Assembly (NCBI RefSeq): GCF_016892705.1
Contig: NZ_JAFEMB010000001.1
Span: 1,674,001-1,738,000, forward strand
Direction: 5' to 3'
DNA from: Microvirga pudoricolor
Lineage (GTDB): Bacteria; Pseudomonadota; Alphaproteobacteria; Rhizobiales; Beijerinckiaceae
Length of the DNA: 64,000 bases
The position numbers and the translations under genes are program-made. The notes beneath the pieces were generated by a model, which ran no database searches, had not been told where the DNA came from, and saw nothing but the letters and a program-made list of their open reading frames with translations. Of this stretch, positions 26,812 to 35,431 are shown one piece after another; positions within the stretch are counted from its first letter, which is position 1; the number at the start of each line of letters is the position of its first letter.

Positions 26812-27237
26812 ATGATGTATCTCTGGATCAAGGCCCTGCACGTGATCGCCGTGATCAGCTGGATGGCTGGCATGCTCTATCTGCCACGGCTCTTCGTCTA
26901 TCATTGCGAGGCCCAGATGGGCTCGATTCAGTCCGAGACCTTCAAGATCATGGAGCGGCGGCTCCTCAAGGCCATCATCAACCCGGCCATGATCGTCACC
27001 TGGGTGCTCGGCCTGTACCTCGCCTGGGACGGGGGCTGGTTCGCCTCGGGCTGGCTTCACGCCAAGCTTCTCTTCGTGCTGGTCCTGTCCGGCGTGCACG
27101 GCTTCCTGTCCAAGACCGTGAAGGTGTTCGCCGCCGACGAGAACGTGCGCCCGGCGCGGTTCTACCGGATGATCAACGAGGTCCCGACGGTGCTCATGAT
27201 CCTCATCGTGATCCTGGTGATCGTGAAGCCGTTCTAA
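26812..27237 (+). CDS. hemJ: protoporphyrinogen IX oxidase HemJ
   Basis: Membrane protein that oxidises protoporphyrinogen IX to protoporphyrin IX in many bacteria lacking HemG and HemY. The 141-residue product has four hydrophobic segments. Conserved features are KALHVIAVISWMAGMLYLPRLFVYH near the N-terminus and the ExRLL(K) segment FKIMERRLLKAIINPAM near 45-62. Its place directly after hemE supports the function. It is probably cotranscribed with hemE. Confidence 0.88.
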   Translation: MMYLWIKALHVIAVISWMAGMLYLPRLFVYHCEAQMGSIQSETFKIMERRLLKAIINPAMIVTWVLGLYLAWDGGWFASGWLHAKLLFVLVLSGVHGFLSKTVKVFAADENVRPARFYRMINEVPTVLMILIVILVIVKPF

Positions 27238-27255
27238 CGGCAGGATGGCAAGGCC

Positions 27256-27285
27256 TTGAAATGTCAGGGCGTTACAGCTTATAGT
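27256..27285 (+). promoter_or_regulatory. sigma-70-type promoter candidate for a small RNA
   Basis: TTGAAA at 27256-27261 and TATAGT at 27280-27285 are separated by 18 bases. This lies just after hemJ ends and would start transcription at about 27292. Confidence 0.5.
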
Positions 27286-27291
27286 ACCGGA

Positions 27292-27377
27292 GTGAGAGAC
27301 GGGCTTTCGCCCGCCCCTCGTTCCTAGAAGATAATCCAGACCCGGACAGAGACTTGCCAGCCCGTCCGGGTCTTTTT
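27292..27377 (+). ncRNA. predicted small RNA of about 86 nt between hemJ and the PNPOx-like gene
   Basis: A promoter-like pair is followed by a 5' hairpin (GGGC-TTTC-GCCC at 27301-27312). Next comes a C/U-rich single-stranded stretch containing CCCCTCGTTCCT, and then a strong intrinsic terminator. The C/U-rich segment could pair with Shine-Dalgarno sequences, as in several rhizobial sRNAs. No rightward reading frame of note covers it. It could instead be only the hemE-hemJ transcript end; I could not match it to a named Rfam family. Confidence 0.45.
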
Positions 27378-27413
27378 CATATCTAGGGTGAAGCTGATGG
27401 GCCAAAACCACAT
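27324..27413 (-). CDS. possible 29-residue small protein
   Basis: An ATG at 27413 preceded by GGAGG with an ideal 8-base spacing opens a 29-codon frame that stops at 27324. The product begins MWFWPISFTLDMKK and ends VSVRVWIIF, so it is hydrophobic at both ends. It runs antisense to the predicted small RNA and its terminator. No family is recognised and it may be chance. Confidence 0.25.
   Translation of the reverse strand: MWFWPISFTLDMKKTRTGWQVSVRVWIIF
27338..27377 (+). terminator. intrinsic terminator after hemJ / predicted small RNA
   Basis: A perfect 10-bp stem, AGACCCGGAC with GTCCGGGTCT, with a 16-base loop runs straight into TTTTT at 27373-27377. Confidence 0.85.
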
Positions 27414-27560
27414 CGCTTGCACCTCCGTTTCGAAGGCGAGGCTGTCGCCACAGTCCGGCGAGCCTATCCGGCCGGATCGCGCCGCTGGCCCGGCGCTGCT
27501 GCTTTCCCTATCGAAGCAGCCTGTTTAGTGGCCCGATCTTAAAATGTAATAAAGAAACGA

Positions 27561-27584
27561 AAACCGGAGAGGAGTCCCCGGTTT
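27561..27584 (-). terminator. intrinsic terminator of the PNPOx-like gene
   Basis: Read leftwards, AAACCGG and CCGGTTT form a 7-bp stem around a 10-base loop. TTCGTTTCTTTATT follows, a T-rich tail. It lies about 30 bases after the stop of the 27615 gene. Confidence 0.6.
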
Positions 27585-27614
27585 GTCCGGTCTCGTTGCA
27601 GCGCGGGAAAGTGC

Positions 27615-28049
27615 TTAGACCTTGATCTCACCCTCATCCGCGCCCTGCCAGTAGTGAATGCGGCTGGCATGGACTTTGATCAGAACGAGGCCGGGCGTAT
27701 TCACGCCATCCTTGAACCAGATCTCCAGATCCTTGGTCCAATGCGCCTCGAAAGCACCCTTGTCGCGAATCAGTTCGGCGCGTCCTTCGACGGCGATGAA
27801 GATCGGCGGTTTGCCGAGGAGCCCTTTGCTGCCCTGGAAGGATAGGGCGACCTTGGGGTCGCGCTTGATGTCCTCGATCGTCCGCGTGTCCTCGTAGGAG
27901 AAGAAATACGAATCGCCCTCATAGGCAACATCGCCGTTATTGCTCATGGGGCGCCCGGCGATCTCGCCGCTTTCGGTGTGGGTGGACAGCATTGCGAAAT
28001 CGATCTCGCGCATCTTGTCGGACAGGTCGGAAAGGGTCAGCTGGGTCAC
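27615..28049 (-). CDS. pyridoxamine 5'-phosphate oxidase-like (general stress protein 26 type) flavin-binding protein
   Basis: A 144-residue split-barrel protein of the PNPOx superfamily. It has AMLSTHTESGEIAGRPMSN near residue 17-35, a typical GS26 N-terminal strand pair. YFFSYEDTRTIEDIKRDPKVALSF follows near 48-70, then GVNTPGLVLIKVHASRIHYW at the C-terminus. Such proteins bind FMN or FAD and are linked to stress. The GTG at 28049 with AAGGA seven bases upstream is chosen over a frame open to 28097. It is divergent from rho. Confidence 0.8.
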   Translation of the reverse strand: MTQLTLSDLSDKMREIDFAMLSTHTESGEIAGRPMSNNGDVAYEGDSYFFSYEDTRTIEDIKRDPKVALSFQGSKGLLGKPPIFIAVEGRAELIRDKGAFEAHWTKDLEIWFKDGVNTPGLVLIKVHASRIHYWQGADEGEIKV

Positions 28050-28388
28050 GGGGTGTCCTTGCGTTGAAGCGGCAGGCCGATAACCGGCTTCTCGCACGGA
28101 ACGTTCCGGGCGCGCTCGTCCCGCAGGGCGTCGCGAAAGATATCCCCATGGACTTGGGACATTCGGGCCGCTATTTCATATTCTCAAGCTAGGGCTCTTG
28201 AGACTCGCCCGGAAAAGCGTTACAAGACAGGCCTCTTCCTAAAAGACAGGTTGCGCTGCATCGGGCCTCATCAGCCCTCCCGCTTTCACAATCGTGATGA
28301 GGGGCGGCCCTGTCGAACCATCCTTCCCCTCCGCCTCGCGCGTTCAGTCCTCTCTGCCCCGCGCTTCCCACCCTGAGAGTGTTCCCCG
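28050..28388 (+). promoter_or_regulatory. rho upstream region with C-rich leader
   Basis: No gene is seen in these 339 bases. A weak promoter candidate, TTGGGA with 17 bases to CATATT, lies at 28154-28182. From 28321 to the rho ATG the strand is strongly C-over-G (about 34 C to 13 G in 68 bases) and pyrimidine-rich, a composition typical of Rho utilisation sites. Autoregulation of rho by attenuation in its leader is known in E. coli; here it is inference. Confidence 0.4.
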
Positions 28389-29654
28389 ATGAGGGAAATC
28401 AAACTTCAAGATCTGAAATCCAAGTCGCCCACCGAGCTGATCGCCTTTGCCGAGGAGCTGGAGGTCGAGAACGCCAGCACCATGCGCAAGCAGGAGCTCA
28501 TGTTCGCCATTCTCAAGCAGCTGGCTGCCCGTGAGGTGGAGATTATCGGGGCGGGCGTCGTCGAGGTGCTGCAGGACGGCTTCGGCTTCCTGCGCTCGGC
28601 CGACTCGAATTATCTGCCTGGCCCGGACGACATCTACGTCAGCCCCAGCCAGATCCGCCGCTTCGGCCTGCGCACCGGCGACACGGTGGACGGCCCGATC
28701 CGCGGCCCCAAGGAGGGTGAGCGCTATTTCGCCCTGCTCAAGGTCAACACCATCAATTTTGAGGATCCCGAGAAGATCCGGCACAAGGTGCATTTCGACA
28801 ACCTGACGCCGCTCTTCCCCTCCGAGCGCTTCAAGCTCGAGATCGAGGACCCGACCCGCAAGGACTTCTCCTCCCGCATCATCGACGTGGTGTCGCCCAT
28901 CGGCAAGGGCCAGCGCGCCCTGATCGTGGCCCCGCCGCGCACCGGTAAGACGGTGCTGATGCAGAACGTGGCCCAATCCATCACCACCAACCATCCCGAA
29001 TGTTACCTCATCGTGCTGCTCATCGACGAGCGCCCCGAAGAGGTGACGGACATGCAGCGCTCCGTGAAGGGCGAGGTCGTGGCCTCCACCTTCGACGAAC
29101 CCGCGACCCGCCACGTGCAGGTGGCCGAGATGGTGATCGAAAAGGCCAAGCGCCTCGTGGAGCATGGCCGCGACGTGGTCATCCTGCTCGACTCGATCAC
29201 CCGCTTGGGCCGTGCCTACAACACGGTGGTGCCGTCCTCCGGCAAGGTGCTCACCGGCGGCGTCGACGCCAATGCGCTCCAGCGTCCCAAGCGCTTCTTC
29301 GGCGCGGCCCGCAACATCGAGGAGGGCGGTTCGCTCACCATCATCGCGACGGCGCTCATCGATACCGGTTCGCGCATGGACGAGGTGATCTTCGAAGAGT
29401 TCAAAGGCACCGGCAACTCGGAAATCATCCTGGACCGCAAGGTGGCCGACAAGCGCACCTTCCCGGCCATCGACATCACTCGCTCCGGCACCCGCAAGGA
29501 GGAGCTGCTGGTGCCTAGCGATACGCTCAAGAAGATGTATGTGCTGCGCCGCATCCTCAACCCGATGGGTACCGTCGACGCCATCGAGTTCCTGCTCGAC
29601 AAGCTGCGTCAGACCAAGTCGAACAGCGACTTCTTCGACTCGATGAACACCTGA
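28389..29654 (+). CDS. rho: transcription termination factor Rho
   Basis: Hexameric RNA helicase that ends transcription of untranslated RNA. The 421-residue product has the N-terminal RNA-binding domain ([30 protein letters not shown]). Walker A is [12 protein letters not shown] near residue 180, Walker B is [16 protein letters not shown] near 265, and the Q/R-loop region is [20 protein letters not shown]. The length is typical. Gene order hemE-hemJ-rho-mnmE is conserved in alphaproteobacteria. Confidence 0.97.
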   Translation: MREIKLQDLKSKSPTELIAFAEELEVENASTMRKQELMFAILKQLAAREVEIIGAGVVEVLQDGFGFLRSADSNYLPGPDDIYVSPSQIRRFGLRTGDTVDGPIRGPKEGERYFALLKVNTINFEDPEKIRHKVHFDNLTPLFPSERFKLEIEDPTRKDFSSRIIDVVSPIGKGQRALIVAPPRTGKTVLMQNVAQSITTNHPECYLIVLLIDERPEEVTDMQRSVKGEVVASTFDEPATRHVQVAEMVIEKAKRLVEHGRDVVILLDSITRLGRAYNTVVPSSGKVLTGGVDANALQRPKRFFGAARNIEEGGSLTIIATALIDTGSRMDEVIFEEFKGTGNSEIILDRKVADKRTFPAIDITRSGTRKEELLVPSDTLKKMYVLRRILNPMGTVDAIEFLLDKLRQTKSNSDFFDSMNT

Positions 29655-29677
29655 TCGCGGCCGAATCGACCGTCTCG

Positions 29678-29715
29678 ACAGGCCCTCGCGGAGCTCCGCG
29701 GGGGCCTGTTCTTTT
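29678..29715 (+). terminator. intrinsic terminator of rho
   Basis: ACAGGCCC-CGCGG and CCGCG-GGGCCTGT form a long, nearly perfect hairpin with loop AGCT, followed by TTCTTTT. It also closes the convergent gap with ribH. Confidence 0.85.
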
Positions 29716-29720
29716 GGAAC

Positions 29721-30203
29721 CTAGGCTTCGGCTCGGCCCAGAACGCTCAGGCACGCGGCGGCCGCCTCGCGGCCCTTCACGACCATGTGATCGGAGAAGA
29801 AGGACCGATGAGTGTCGTGTTCATGGAAGTGCTGCGGGGTCAGCACCGCCGAAAGCACCGGAACGTCCGCATCGAGTTGAACCCTCATGAGGCCGGAAAT
29901 GACCGCCTCGGCAACGAACTCATGCCGGTAGATTCCACCGTCGACGACCAACCCCGCCGCCACGATGGCGGCATAGGTCCGGGTTCGCGCCAAACGTTGA
30001 ACTCTCAGGGGGATTTCAAAAGCGCCCGGAACATGGTGGACGTCGACGGACCCATGGGGAATGCCCGCCTCGCTCATCGCGTCGAGAAACGAGTCTCGGC
30101 ACCGATCGATGAGATCCCGATGCCAGGACGATTGGACGAACGCGACTCGAACGGGCACCGGCAGAGGGTTGGAGGCGTGGGACGTGATGGGGGACTGATT
30201 CAT
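29721..30203 (-). CDS. ribH2: 6,7-dimethyl-8-ribityllumazine synthase, RibH2 type
   Basis: Condenses the ribulose-derived butanone phosphate with the pyrimidine intermediate to give the riboflavin precursor lumazine. The 160-residue product shows VAFVQSSWHRDLIDRC, HHVPGAFEIPLRVQRLA, and GLVVDGGIYRHEFVAEAVISGLM, then LTPQHFHEHDTH. The last segments match the decameric type II enzyme of Brucella and Mesorhizobium rather than the icosahedral RibH1. The ATG at 30203 has AAGGAG upstream. No other rib gene is nearby. An FMN riboswitch precedes it. Confidence 0.88.
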   Translation of the reverse strand: MNQSPITSHASNPLPVPVRVAFVQSSWHRDLIDRCRDSFLDAMSEAGIPHGSVDVHHVPGAFEIPLRVQRLARTRTYAAIVAAGLVVDGGIYRHEFVAEAVISGLMRVQLDADVPVLSAVLTPQHFHEHDTHRSFFSDHMVVKGREAAAACLSVLGRAEA

Positions 30204-30286
30204 GATGGCTCCTTGTTTGGCCGGGACATGAATCAGGGCATGCGGACACCGCGACGAACCGCATGCTTGCGGCATCGGGATGACCG

Positions 30287-30431
30287 ATCTCTTTCATCCG
30301 GACTGTCACCGTCGGCTTTGGATTCTCACCATATCTGCTGACCCTCCCGGAGACCGGGAAGCGCTCGCGGGCTCGAGGGTTTCCAAACGGGCCCCCATCA
30401 CCGCCGGTGGGGACTTTCACCCCGCCCTGAG
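30287..30431 (-). promoter_or_regulatory. FMN riboswitch (RFN element) upstream of ribH
   Basis: Read leftwards, it opens with the hallmark GGGCGGGGTGAAAGTCCCCA and CCGGCGGTGATG. After a variable arm come GTGAGAATCCAAAGCCGACG and GTGACAGTCCGGATGAAAGA. All conserved blocks of the element are in order. It ends about 85 bases before the ribH ATG, so FMN probably lowers ribH expression. Whether control is by termination or by sequestering the start cannot be settled by eye. Confidence 0.95.
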
Positions 30432-30574
30432 ATCATCACCTGCCCTGGCCGGGCAGGTGGTGCTGTCTAGGATGCCAGGGGAAACTTGACAAGATCATCG
30501 GCCTTGTGAGCCGGTGAACCGGGACCACGCAAAGCCGTGACCTTCGGGACATCCCCTCCCACGCCAGAGTTTCG

Positions 30575-31891
30575 ATGAACATGCACTTTGACGACACCAT
30601 CTTTGCCGTTGCGTCAGGATCGGGACGCGCCGCCGTGAGCGTCGTGAGGATCAGCGGTCCGGCCTGCCTGTCCGTTCTCGCCGGTCTGACGGGCGGGGTG
30701 CCCGAACCGCGGCGGCTGGTCCTGCGCCGCTTGAGGGATCCTGCGGGCGCGGAACTCGACCAGGCGCTCGTGGCCTGGATGCCGGGTCCCAGGAGTTTCA
30801 CGGGTGAGGACCAAGCCGAACTGCACATTCACGGTGGTCTGGCGAGCCGCGCGGCGGTGCTGCGAACCCTGGGGGCCATCCGGGGTTGCCGCCCGGCTGA
30901 GGCCGGGGAGTTCACCCGAAGAGCCTTTCTCAACGGCCGGATGGATCTCACACAGGTGGAGGGCCTCGCGGATCTGATCGACGCCGAGACCGAGGCCCAG
31001 CGTCGGCAGGCCCTTCTTCACCTGGAGGGCCATCTGGGACAAGCGGCCGAGCGCTGGCGGCATGCCGGAATCGATATCCTGGCGGCTTTGGAAGCCACCT
31101 TGGATTTCTCGGACGAAGACGGCGTACCGGATGACCTGGAGACGAGCGCAGCCGGTCGCCTGTCAGACCTTGTGACCGAGATCGACACCGCGCTAGCGAA
31201 TCCGGCCGGTGAGCGCCTGCGAGAGGGACTCACCGTGGTGCTGGTCGGCTCGCCCAATGCGGGAAAATCGACCCTTCTCAACGCCTTGGCCCGGCGGGAC
31301 GTGGCGATCGTGTCGCCAATGGCTGGAACCACGCGCGACGCGATCGAGGTCCGTTGCGACCTCGGCGGGATCGCCGTGACGGTGGTGGATACGGCTGGCC
31401 TGCGGGAGAGTGACGACCTGATCGAGCGGGAGGGCGTCCAGCGGGCCCGCGCTCGTGCTCGCACGGCCGACATGGTGCTCTGGCTGCTGGGTCCGGACGA
31501 TCCGGCGCAAAACCCGCCCGAGGGCCGATCCGTCCTGCGGGTGGCGTCAAAGACCGACCTTGGGGACCGGCGCGCGGATTGCGCTCTCGGAATCTCGGCT
31601 CTCACGGGGGAGGGTATGGGAGAGCTGCTGGAGCACCTAAAACGGGACGCCGAAGCTCTCACGGGCGAGGGTGCCGACGCCATCATCACCCGGGATCGCC
31701 ACCGTTGGGCGCTCGAAGAGGCATCTGGGGCCTTCCATCGGGCCCTCTCGTCCCTGAAGGCCGGCGACGGGCTCGAGCTCGCGACCGAGGATGTTCGCCT
31801 TGGAGTTCGGGCCCTCGGGAAAGTGACCGGCCGCGTGGATGTGGAGCACGTTTTGGATCGCCTCTTCGCGGGCTTCTGCATCGGCAAGTGA
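30575..31891 (+). CDS. mnmE: tRNA uridine-5-carboxymethylaminomethyl(34) synthesis GTPase MnmE
   Basis: Works with MnmG to modify the wobble uridine of tRNAs. The 438-residue product has the N-terminal folate-binding domain (DTIFAVASGSGRAAVSVVRISGP, then AELHIHGG). A central G domain has GSPNAGKSTLLN near residue 225, AGTTRD and DTAGLRE; G4 reads SKTD rather than NKxD. The C-terminal FCIGK carries the catalytic cysteine. The order rho-mnmE-mnmG-rsmG-parAB is conserved near alphaproteobacterial origins. Confidence 0.95.
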   Translation: MNMHFDDTIFAVASGSGRAAVSVVRISGPACLSVLAGLTGGVPEPRRLVLRRLRDPAGAELDQALVAWMPGPRSFTGEDQAELHIHGGLASRAAVLRTLGAIRGCRPAEAGEFTRRAFLNGRMDLTQVEGLADLIDAETEAQRRQALLHLEGHLGQAAERWRHAGIDILAALEATLDFSDEDGVPDDLETSAAGRLSDLVTEIDTALANPAGERLREGLTVVLVGSPNAGKSTLLNALARRDVAIVSPMAGTTRDAIEVRCDLGGIAVTVVDTAGLRESDDLIEREGVQRARARARTADMVLWLLGPDDPAQNPPEGRSVLRVASKTDLGDRRADCALGISALTGEGMGELLEHLKRDAEALTGEGADAIITRDRHRWALEEASGAFHRALSSLKAGDGLELATEDVRLGVRALGKVTGRVDVEHVLDRLFAGFCIGK

Positions 31892-32003
31892 TCCGCCGCA
31901 TTTTTTTGCGCTGCAGCATATGTCCTGTGTCATTGTGGGACTGTCAGGCAGGTTCCTCTCGAGACCATAATCAGGTACCAGTGAGCCCTCGGCCGACTCG
32001 GAA

Positions 32004-32019
32004 TGTTTCACGTGAAACA
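32004..32019. promoter_or_regulatory. parS site 1
   Basis: TGTTTCACGTGAAACA, a perfect 16-bp palindrome matching the bacterial parS consensus bound by ParB. It lies in the mnmE-mnmG gap, about 6.4 kb from the predicted origin. Confidence 0.93.
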
Positions 32020-32062
32020 TAGCTTGAGAACCACTCCGACCGATCGGCCCCATGAGATTCAA

Positions 32063-33943
32063 ATGAGTATAAACTTCGATGTCATCGTCGTGGGCGGCGG
32101 CCATGCTGGCGCCGAGGCAGCCGCGGCTTCCGCACGCGCCGGCGCCAAAACCGCTCTGGTGACCCAAAAACGCGCCACTATTGGTGCCATGTCGTGCAAC
32201 CCTGCCATCGGAGGCCTCGGCAAGGGCCACCTCGTCCGGGAGATCGACGCGCTCGATGGGGTCATGGGTCGGATCGCCGATCAGGCCGGCATCCAGTTTC
32301 GCCTCCTGAACCGCCGCAAGGGTCCAGCCGTGCGCGGACCCCGCACACAGGCCGACCGGAAGCTTTACGCTCGTGCGATGCAAGACGAGCTGAGCCGCAC
32401 GCCGAACCTGACGATCATCGAAGCTGAAGCGCACGACATCGCTTTGGAGGAAAACCGCGTCACCGGCCTCATCCTGGGCGACGGTCGCCAATTGAGCACC
32501 GGATCGGTGGTCCTGACGACCGGGACCTTTCTCTCCGGACTGATTCATATCGGCGAACGTAAGATCGCCGCCGGGCGCATGGGAGAGGGGCCGGCTCTCG
32601 GATTGTCTGCCACCCTGCGGCGCTTCGGCTTCGATCTCGGCCGCCTGAAAACCGGGACGCCGCCGCGGCTCGACGGGCGGACTATCGACTGGGCCTCACT
32701 CGACAAGCAAGCGGCCGATGCCGAACCTGTCCCGTTCTCGGCCCTGACGGAACGGATCTCAACACCTCAGATCGAGTGCGGCATCACCCGCACCACAGGG
32801 GCGGGTCATGACCTGATCCGCGCCAACCTTCACCGTGCGCCCATGTATTGTGGCGATATCTTGAGCAGAGGCCCTCGCTACTGCCCGTCGATCGAGGACA
32901 AGGTCGTTCGTTTCGGCGATCGCGACAGTCATCAGATCTTCCTGGAGCCGGAAGGGTTGGACGACATCACGGTTTATCCCAACGGCATTTCGACCTCGTT
33001 GCCGGAGGACGTTCAACAGGCCTTGCTAGAACATATTCCAGGGCTCGAACGCGCCCGCATGATCCAGCCCGGCTACGCCATCGAGTATGACTTCGTGGAT
33101 CCCCGGAATCTGACAGCCACCTTGGAGACCAAAGCCATCGCGGGCCTGTTCCTGGCCGGTCAGATCAACGGAACGACCGGCTACGAGGAGGCTGCCGCCC
33201 AGGGTCTTGTCGCCGGTCTCAACGCGGCGCGCCGGGCAGGGGATCAGACCGGCATCGTCTTCGACCGCGCCGAGTCTTATATCGGTGTGTTGATCGACGA
33301 TCTGGTCACGCGCGGCGTCAGCGAACCCTATCGCATGTTCACGTCGCGATCCGAGTATCGGCTCAGCTTGCGCACCGACAATGCCGACGAGCGATTGACC
33401 TCGAAAGGTCTGGCATCCGGGTGCATCGGCCCGGAACGGGCCCGGCACTACCACGCCGCCCAGGCGGAGCTGATGGATCTGCGTCACCTCTTGAACACCC
33501 TGACGGTCACGCCCGGCGAAGCCTTGAAGCAGGGAATCGACCTGAATCGTGACGGCATTCGGCGCACAGCCTATCAGCTCCTGTCCTATCCGGCCCTGCA
33601 GTGGAGCGATCTCAGTCGGATCTGGCCCCATCTGGGACAGGCTTCTGCGAAGGTGCGTGAGAGGTTGAAGACCGATGCGACTTACGCGGTCTATCTCGAA
33701 CGGCAGGATGCCGACATCGCTGCGTATCGTCGCGACGAGGCCATCGTTCTTCGCAGTGATATCGATTTCAAGGCGCTGCCGGGTTTGTCGAACGAGATCA
33801 AGCTCAAGCTGGAGACGGTCCGACCCGCGACCCTAGGACAAGCAGCCCGCATCGAGGGAATCACACCTGCGGCGCTGACTCTCTTGGCGGCCCACGTAAA
33901 GCGGACGTCCAGATCCGTTGCGGCAGGGGAGACGGTCCGATGA
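32063..33943 (+). CDS. mnmG: tRNA uridine-5-carboxymethylaminomethyl(34) synthesis enzyme MnmG
   Basis: FAD-dependent partner of MnmE in wobble uridine modification. The 626-residue product has the FAD motif [21 protein letters not shown] at the N-terminus. It also has the GidA signatures [19 protein letters not shown] and [12 protein letters not shown], and [23 protein letters not shown] near residue 370. The ATG at 32063 is chosen; an upstream frame from 32003 would translate parS (MFHVKH). It overlaps rsmG by four bases (ATGA). Confidence 0.95.
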   Translation: MSINFDVIVVGGGHAGAEAAAASARAGAKTALVTQKRATIGAMSCNPAIGGLGKGHLVREIDALDGVMGRIADQAGIQFRLLNRRKGPAVRGPRTQADRKLYARAMQDELSRTPNLTIIEAEAHDIALEENRVTGLILGDGRQLSTGSVVLTTGTFLSGLIHIGERKIAAGRMGEGPALGLSATLRRFGFDLGRLKTGTPPRLDGRTIDWASLDKQAADAEPVPFSALTERISTPQIECGITRTTGAGHDLIRANLHRAPMYCGDILSRGPRYCPSIEDKVVRFGDRDSHQIFLEPEGLDDITVYPNGISTSLPEDVQQALLEHIPGLERARMIQPGYAIEYDFVDPRNLTATLETKAIAGLFLAGQINGTTGYEEAAAQGLVAGLNAARRAGDQTGIVFDRAESYIGVLIDDLVTRGVSEPYRMFTSRSEYRLSLRTDNADERLTSKGLASGCIGPERARHYHAAQAELMDLRHLLNTLTVTPGEALKQGIDLNRDGIRRTAYQLLSYPALQWSDLSRIWPHLGQASAKVRERLKTDATYAVYLERQDADIAAYRRDEAIVLRSDIDFKALPGLSNEIKLKLETVRPATLGQAARIEGITPAALTLLAAHVKRTSRSVAAGETVR

Positions 33944-34563
33944 CAGATTCGGCGATCCACTCGGTCGCTTCGGTGGATGTTTCACGTGAAACATATGAGA
34001 AGCTCCAGCTTTTGGTGTCGGAGCTTCAGCGCTGGCAGGCGATCAAGAACCTCGTCGGTCCCGGAACCCTCGACCACATCTGGAATCGACACATCGAAGA
34101 CTCACTCCAACTTCTCGCCTATCGCGGCACCGCCGGGCGCTGGTTCGACCTGGGCTCAGGGGCCGGTTTTCCGGGGCTTGTCCTGGCCATCGCGGGGCGA
34201 GAGACTGGGCTCGAGGTCGCGCTCGTGGAAAGCAATGCCCGGAAATGCGCTTTCCTGCGTCACGCCGCCCGCGTCACGGAGACGCCTGTGACCATCCTTG
34301 AAGCGCGTGTCGAACAGGTGGTCCCAGGTTTCGTCGGGCAGGCCGATATCGTCTCAGCCCGTGCCTTGGCGTCCCTCACACAGCTGATCGAGTGGACCGC
34401 CCCGTTGTTGAAAGCGGGCACAACCGGGATGTTTCCCAAGGGCAGGGACCTCCAAACCGAATTGACCGATGCCCGAAAACGATGGACATTCGAGGCCGAC
34501 ATCATGCCCAGCCGGACTGATTCCGAGGCTGGCATCATCCGCATTACATCCTTCGAGACATAA
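33940..34563 (+). CDS. rsmG: 16S rRNA (guanine(527)-N7)-methyltransferase RsmG
   Basis: Methylates G527 (E. coli numbering) in 16S rRNA using SAM. The 207-residue product has the GidB signature [12 protein letters not shown], the SAM loop [17 protein letters not shown] near residue 70-86, and [15 protein letters not shown] near 140-154. It is coupled to mnmG through ATGA. A parS site is embedded in codons 13-18, where it encodes DVSRET. Confidence 0.95.
   Translation: MTDSAIHSVASVDVSRETYEKLQLLVSELQRWQAIKNLVGPGTLDHIWNRHIEDSLQLLAYRGTAGRWFDLGSGAGFPGLVLAIAGRETGLEVALVESNARKCAFLRHAARVTETPVTILEARVEQVVPGFVGQADIVSARALASLTQLIEWTAPLLKAGTTGMFPKGRDLQTELTDARKRWTFEADIMPSRTDSEAGIIRITSFET
33978..33993. promoter_or_regulatory. 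parS site 2, inside rsmG
   Basis: A second perfect TGTTTCACGTGAAACA palindrome, inside the 5' coding part of rsmG and about 2 kb from the first. Confidence 0.93.
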
Positions 34564-34566
34564 ACC

Positions 34567-35406
34567 ATGACGGTTTCCCCTGGCGGAGCGAGTCTCACCA
34601 CTCAGCTCGGCAAGCCGCGTATTCTGGTACTGGCCAATCAGAAGGGCGGGGTCGGCAAGACGACCACGGCCATCAATCTCGGAACGGCGCTCGCGGCGAT
34701 CGGCGAGAAGGTGCTGATCATCGACCTCGATCCGCAGGGCAACGCCTCGACGGGTCTCGGGATCGACCGTAAAAGCCGCCAGATCTCGACCTATCACGTC
34801 CTCGGCGGCGAAGCCTCCCTCGAGGAGGCCATCACCGAGACCGTCGTGCCCCGGCTCTGCGTGGCGCCGTCGACCCTCGACTTGCTGGGCGTCGAACTCG
34901 AGATCGCCAACGAACGCGATCGGGCCCACCGCCTGCGCATGGCCATCAAGGGCCTGATGGCCAAAACCAGCGCCGATCCCTTCACCTATGTGCTGATCGA
35001 CTGCCCGCCGTCCCTGAACCTGCTCACGATCAACGCTCTCACGGCGGCCGACGCCGTGCTCGTGCCGCTCCAGTGCGAGTTCTTCGCTCTCGAGGGCCTG
35101 AGCCAATTGCTCAAGACCGTCGAGCAGGTGCGCACGTCCCTCAATCCGAGCCTGACCATCCACGGGGTCGTGCTCACCATGTTCGACCCGCGTAACAATC
35201 TTTCGGGTCAGGTGGTGGCGGATGTGCGTCAGTTTATGGGCAGCAAGGTCTACGAGACGATGATCCCGCGCAATGTGCGTGTGTCGGAGGCGCCATCCCA
35301 CGGCAAGCCGGTGCTGCTCTACGATCTCAAATGCGCCGGATCGCAGGCCTATCTCCGGCTGGCCTCCGAAATCATTCAACGGGAGCGCGCCCTCCGGGCC
35401 GCTTGA
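34567..35406 (+). CDS. parA: chromosome partitioning ATPase ParA
   Basis: Walker-type ATPase that moves the ParB-parS complex and so the origin. The 279-residue product has the deviant Walker A ANQKGGVGKTTTAINL near residue 22-37, VLIIDLDPQGNASTGLG near 52-68, and Walker B YVLIDCPPSLNLLTINAL near 140. The start lies three bases after rsmG ends. It forms an operon with parB 25 bases downstream. Confidence 0.96.
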   Translation: MTVSPGGASLTTQLGKPRILVLANQKGGVGKTTTAINLGTALAAIGEKVLIIDLDPQGNASTGLGIDRKSRQISTYHVLGGEASLEEAITETVVPRLCVAPSTLDLLGVELEIANERDRAHRLRMAIKGLMAKTSADPFTYVLIDCPPSLNLLTINALTAADAVLVPLQCEFFALEGLSQLLKTVEQVRTSLNPSLTIHGVVLTMFDPRNNLSGQVVADVRQFMGSKVYETMIPRNVRVSEAPSHGKPVLLYDLKCAGSQAYLRLASEIIQRERALRAA

Positions 35407-35431
35407 CCACACAGTCGCGTAAGGGAACATC

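Noticed and set aside
27470..27530. A leftward SRP-RNA-like segment with GGCTGCTTC...GAAAGCAGC
   Set aside because: The conserved SRP loop sequence GGAAGGAAGCAGC is not present; only a short hairpin is shared.
32003..32062. An upstream start for mnmG giving MFHVKH at the N-terminus
   Set aside because: These codons are the parS site and spacer. MnmG homologues start at the FAD-binding strand, matching the ATG at 32063.
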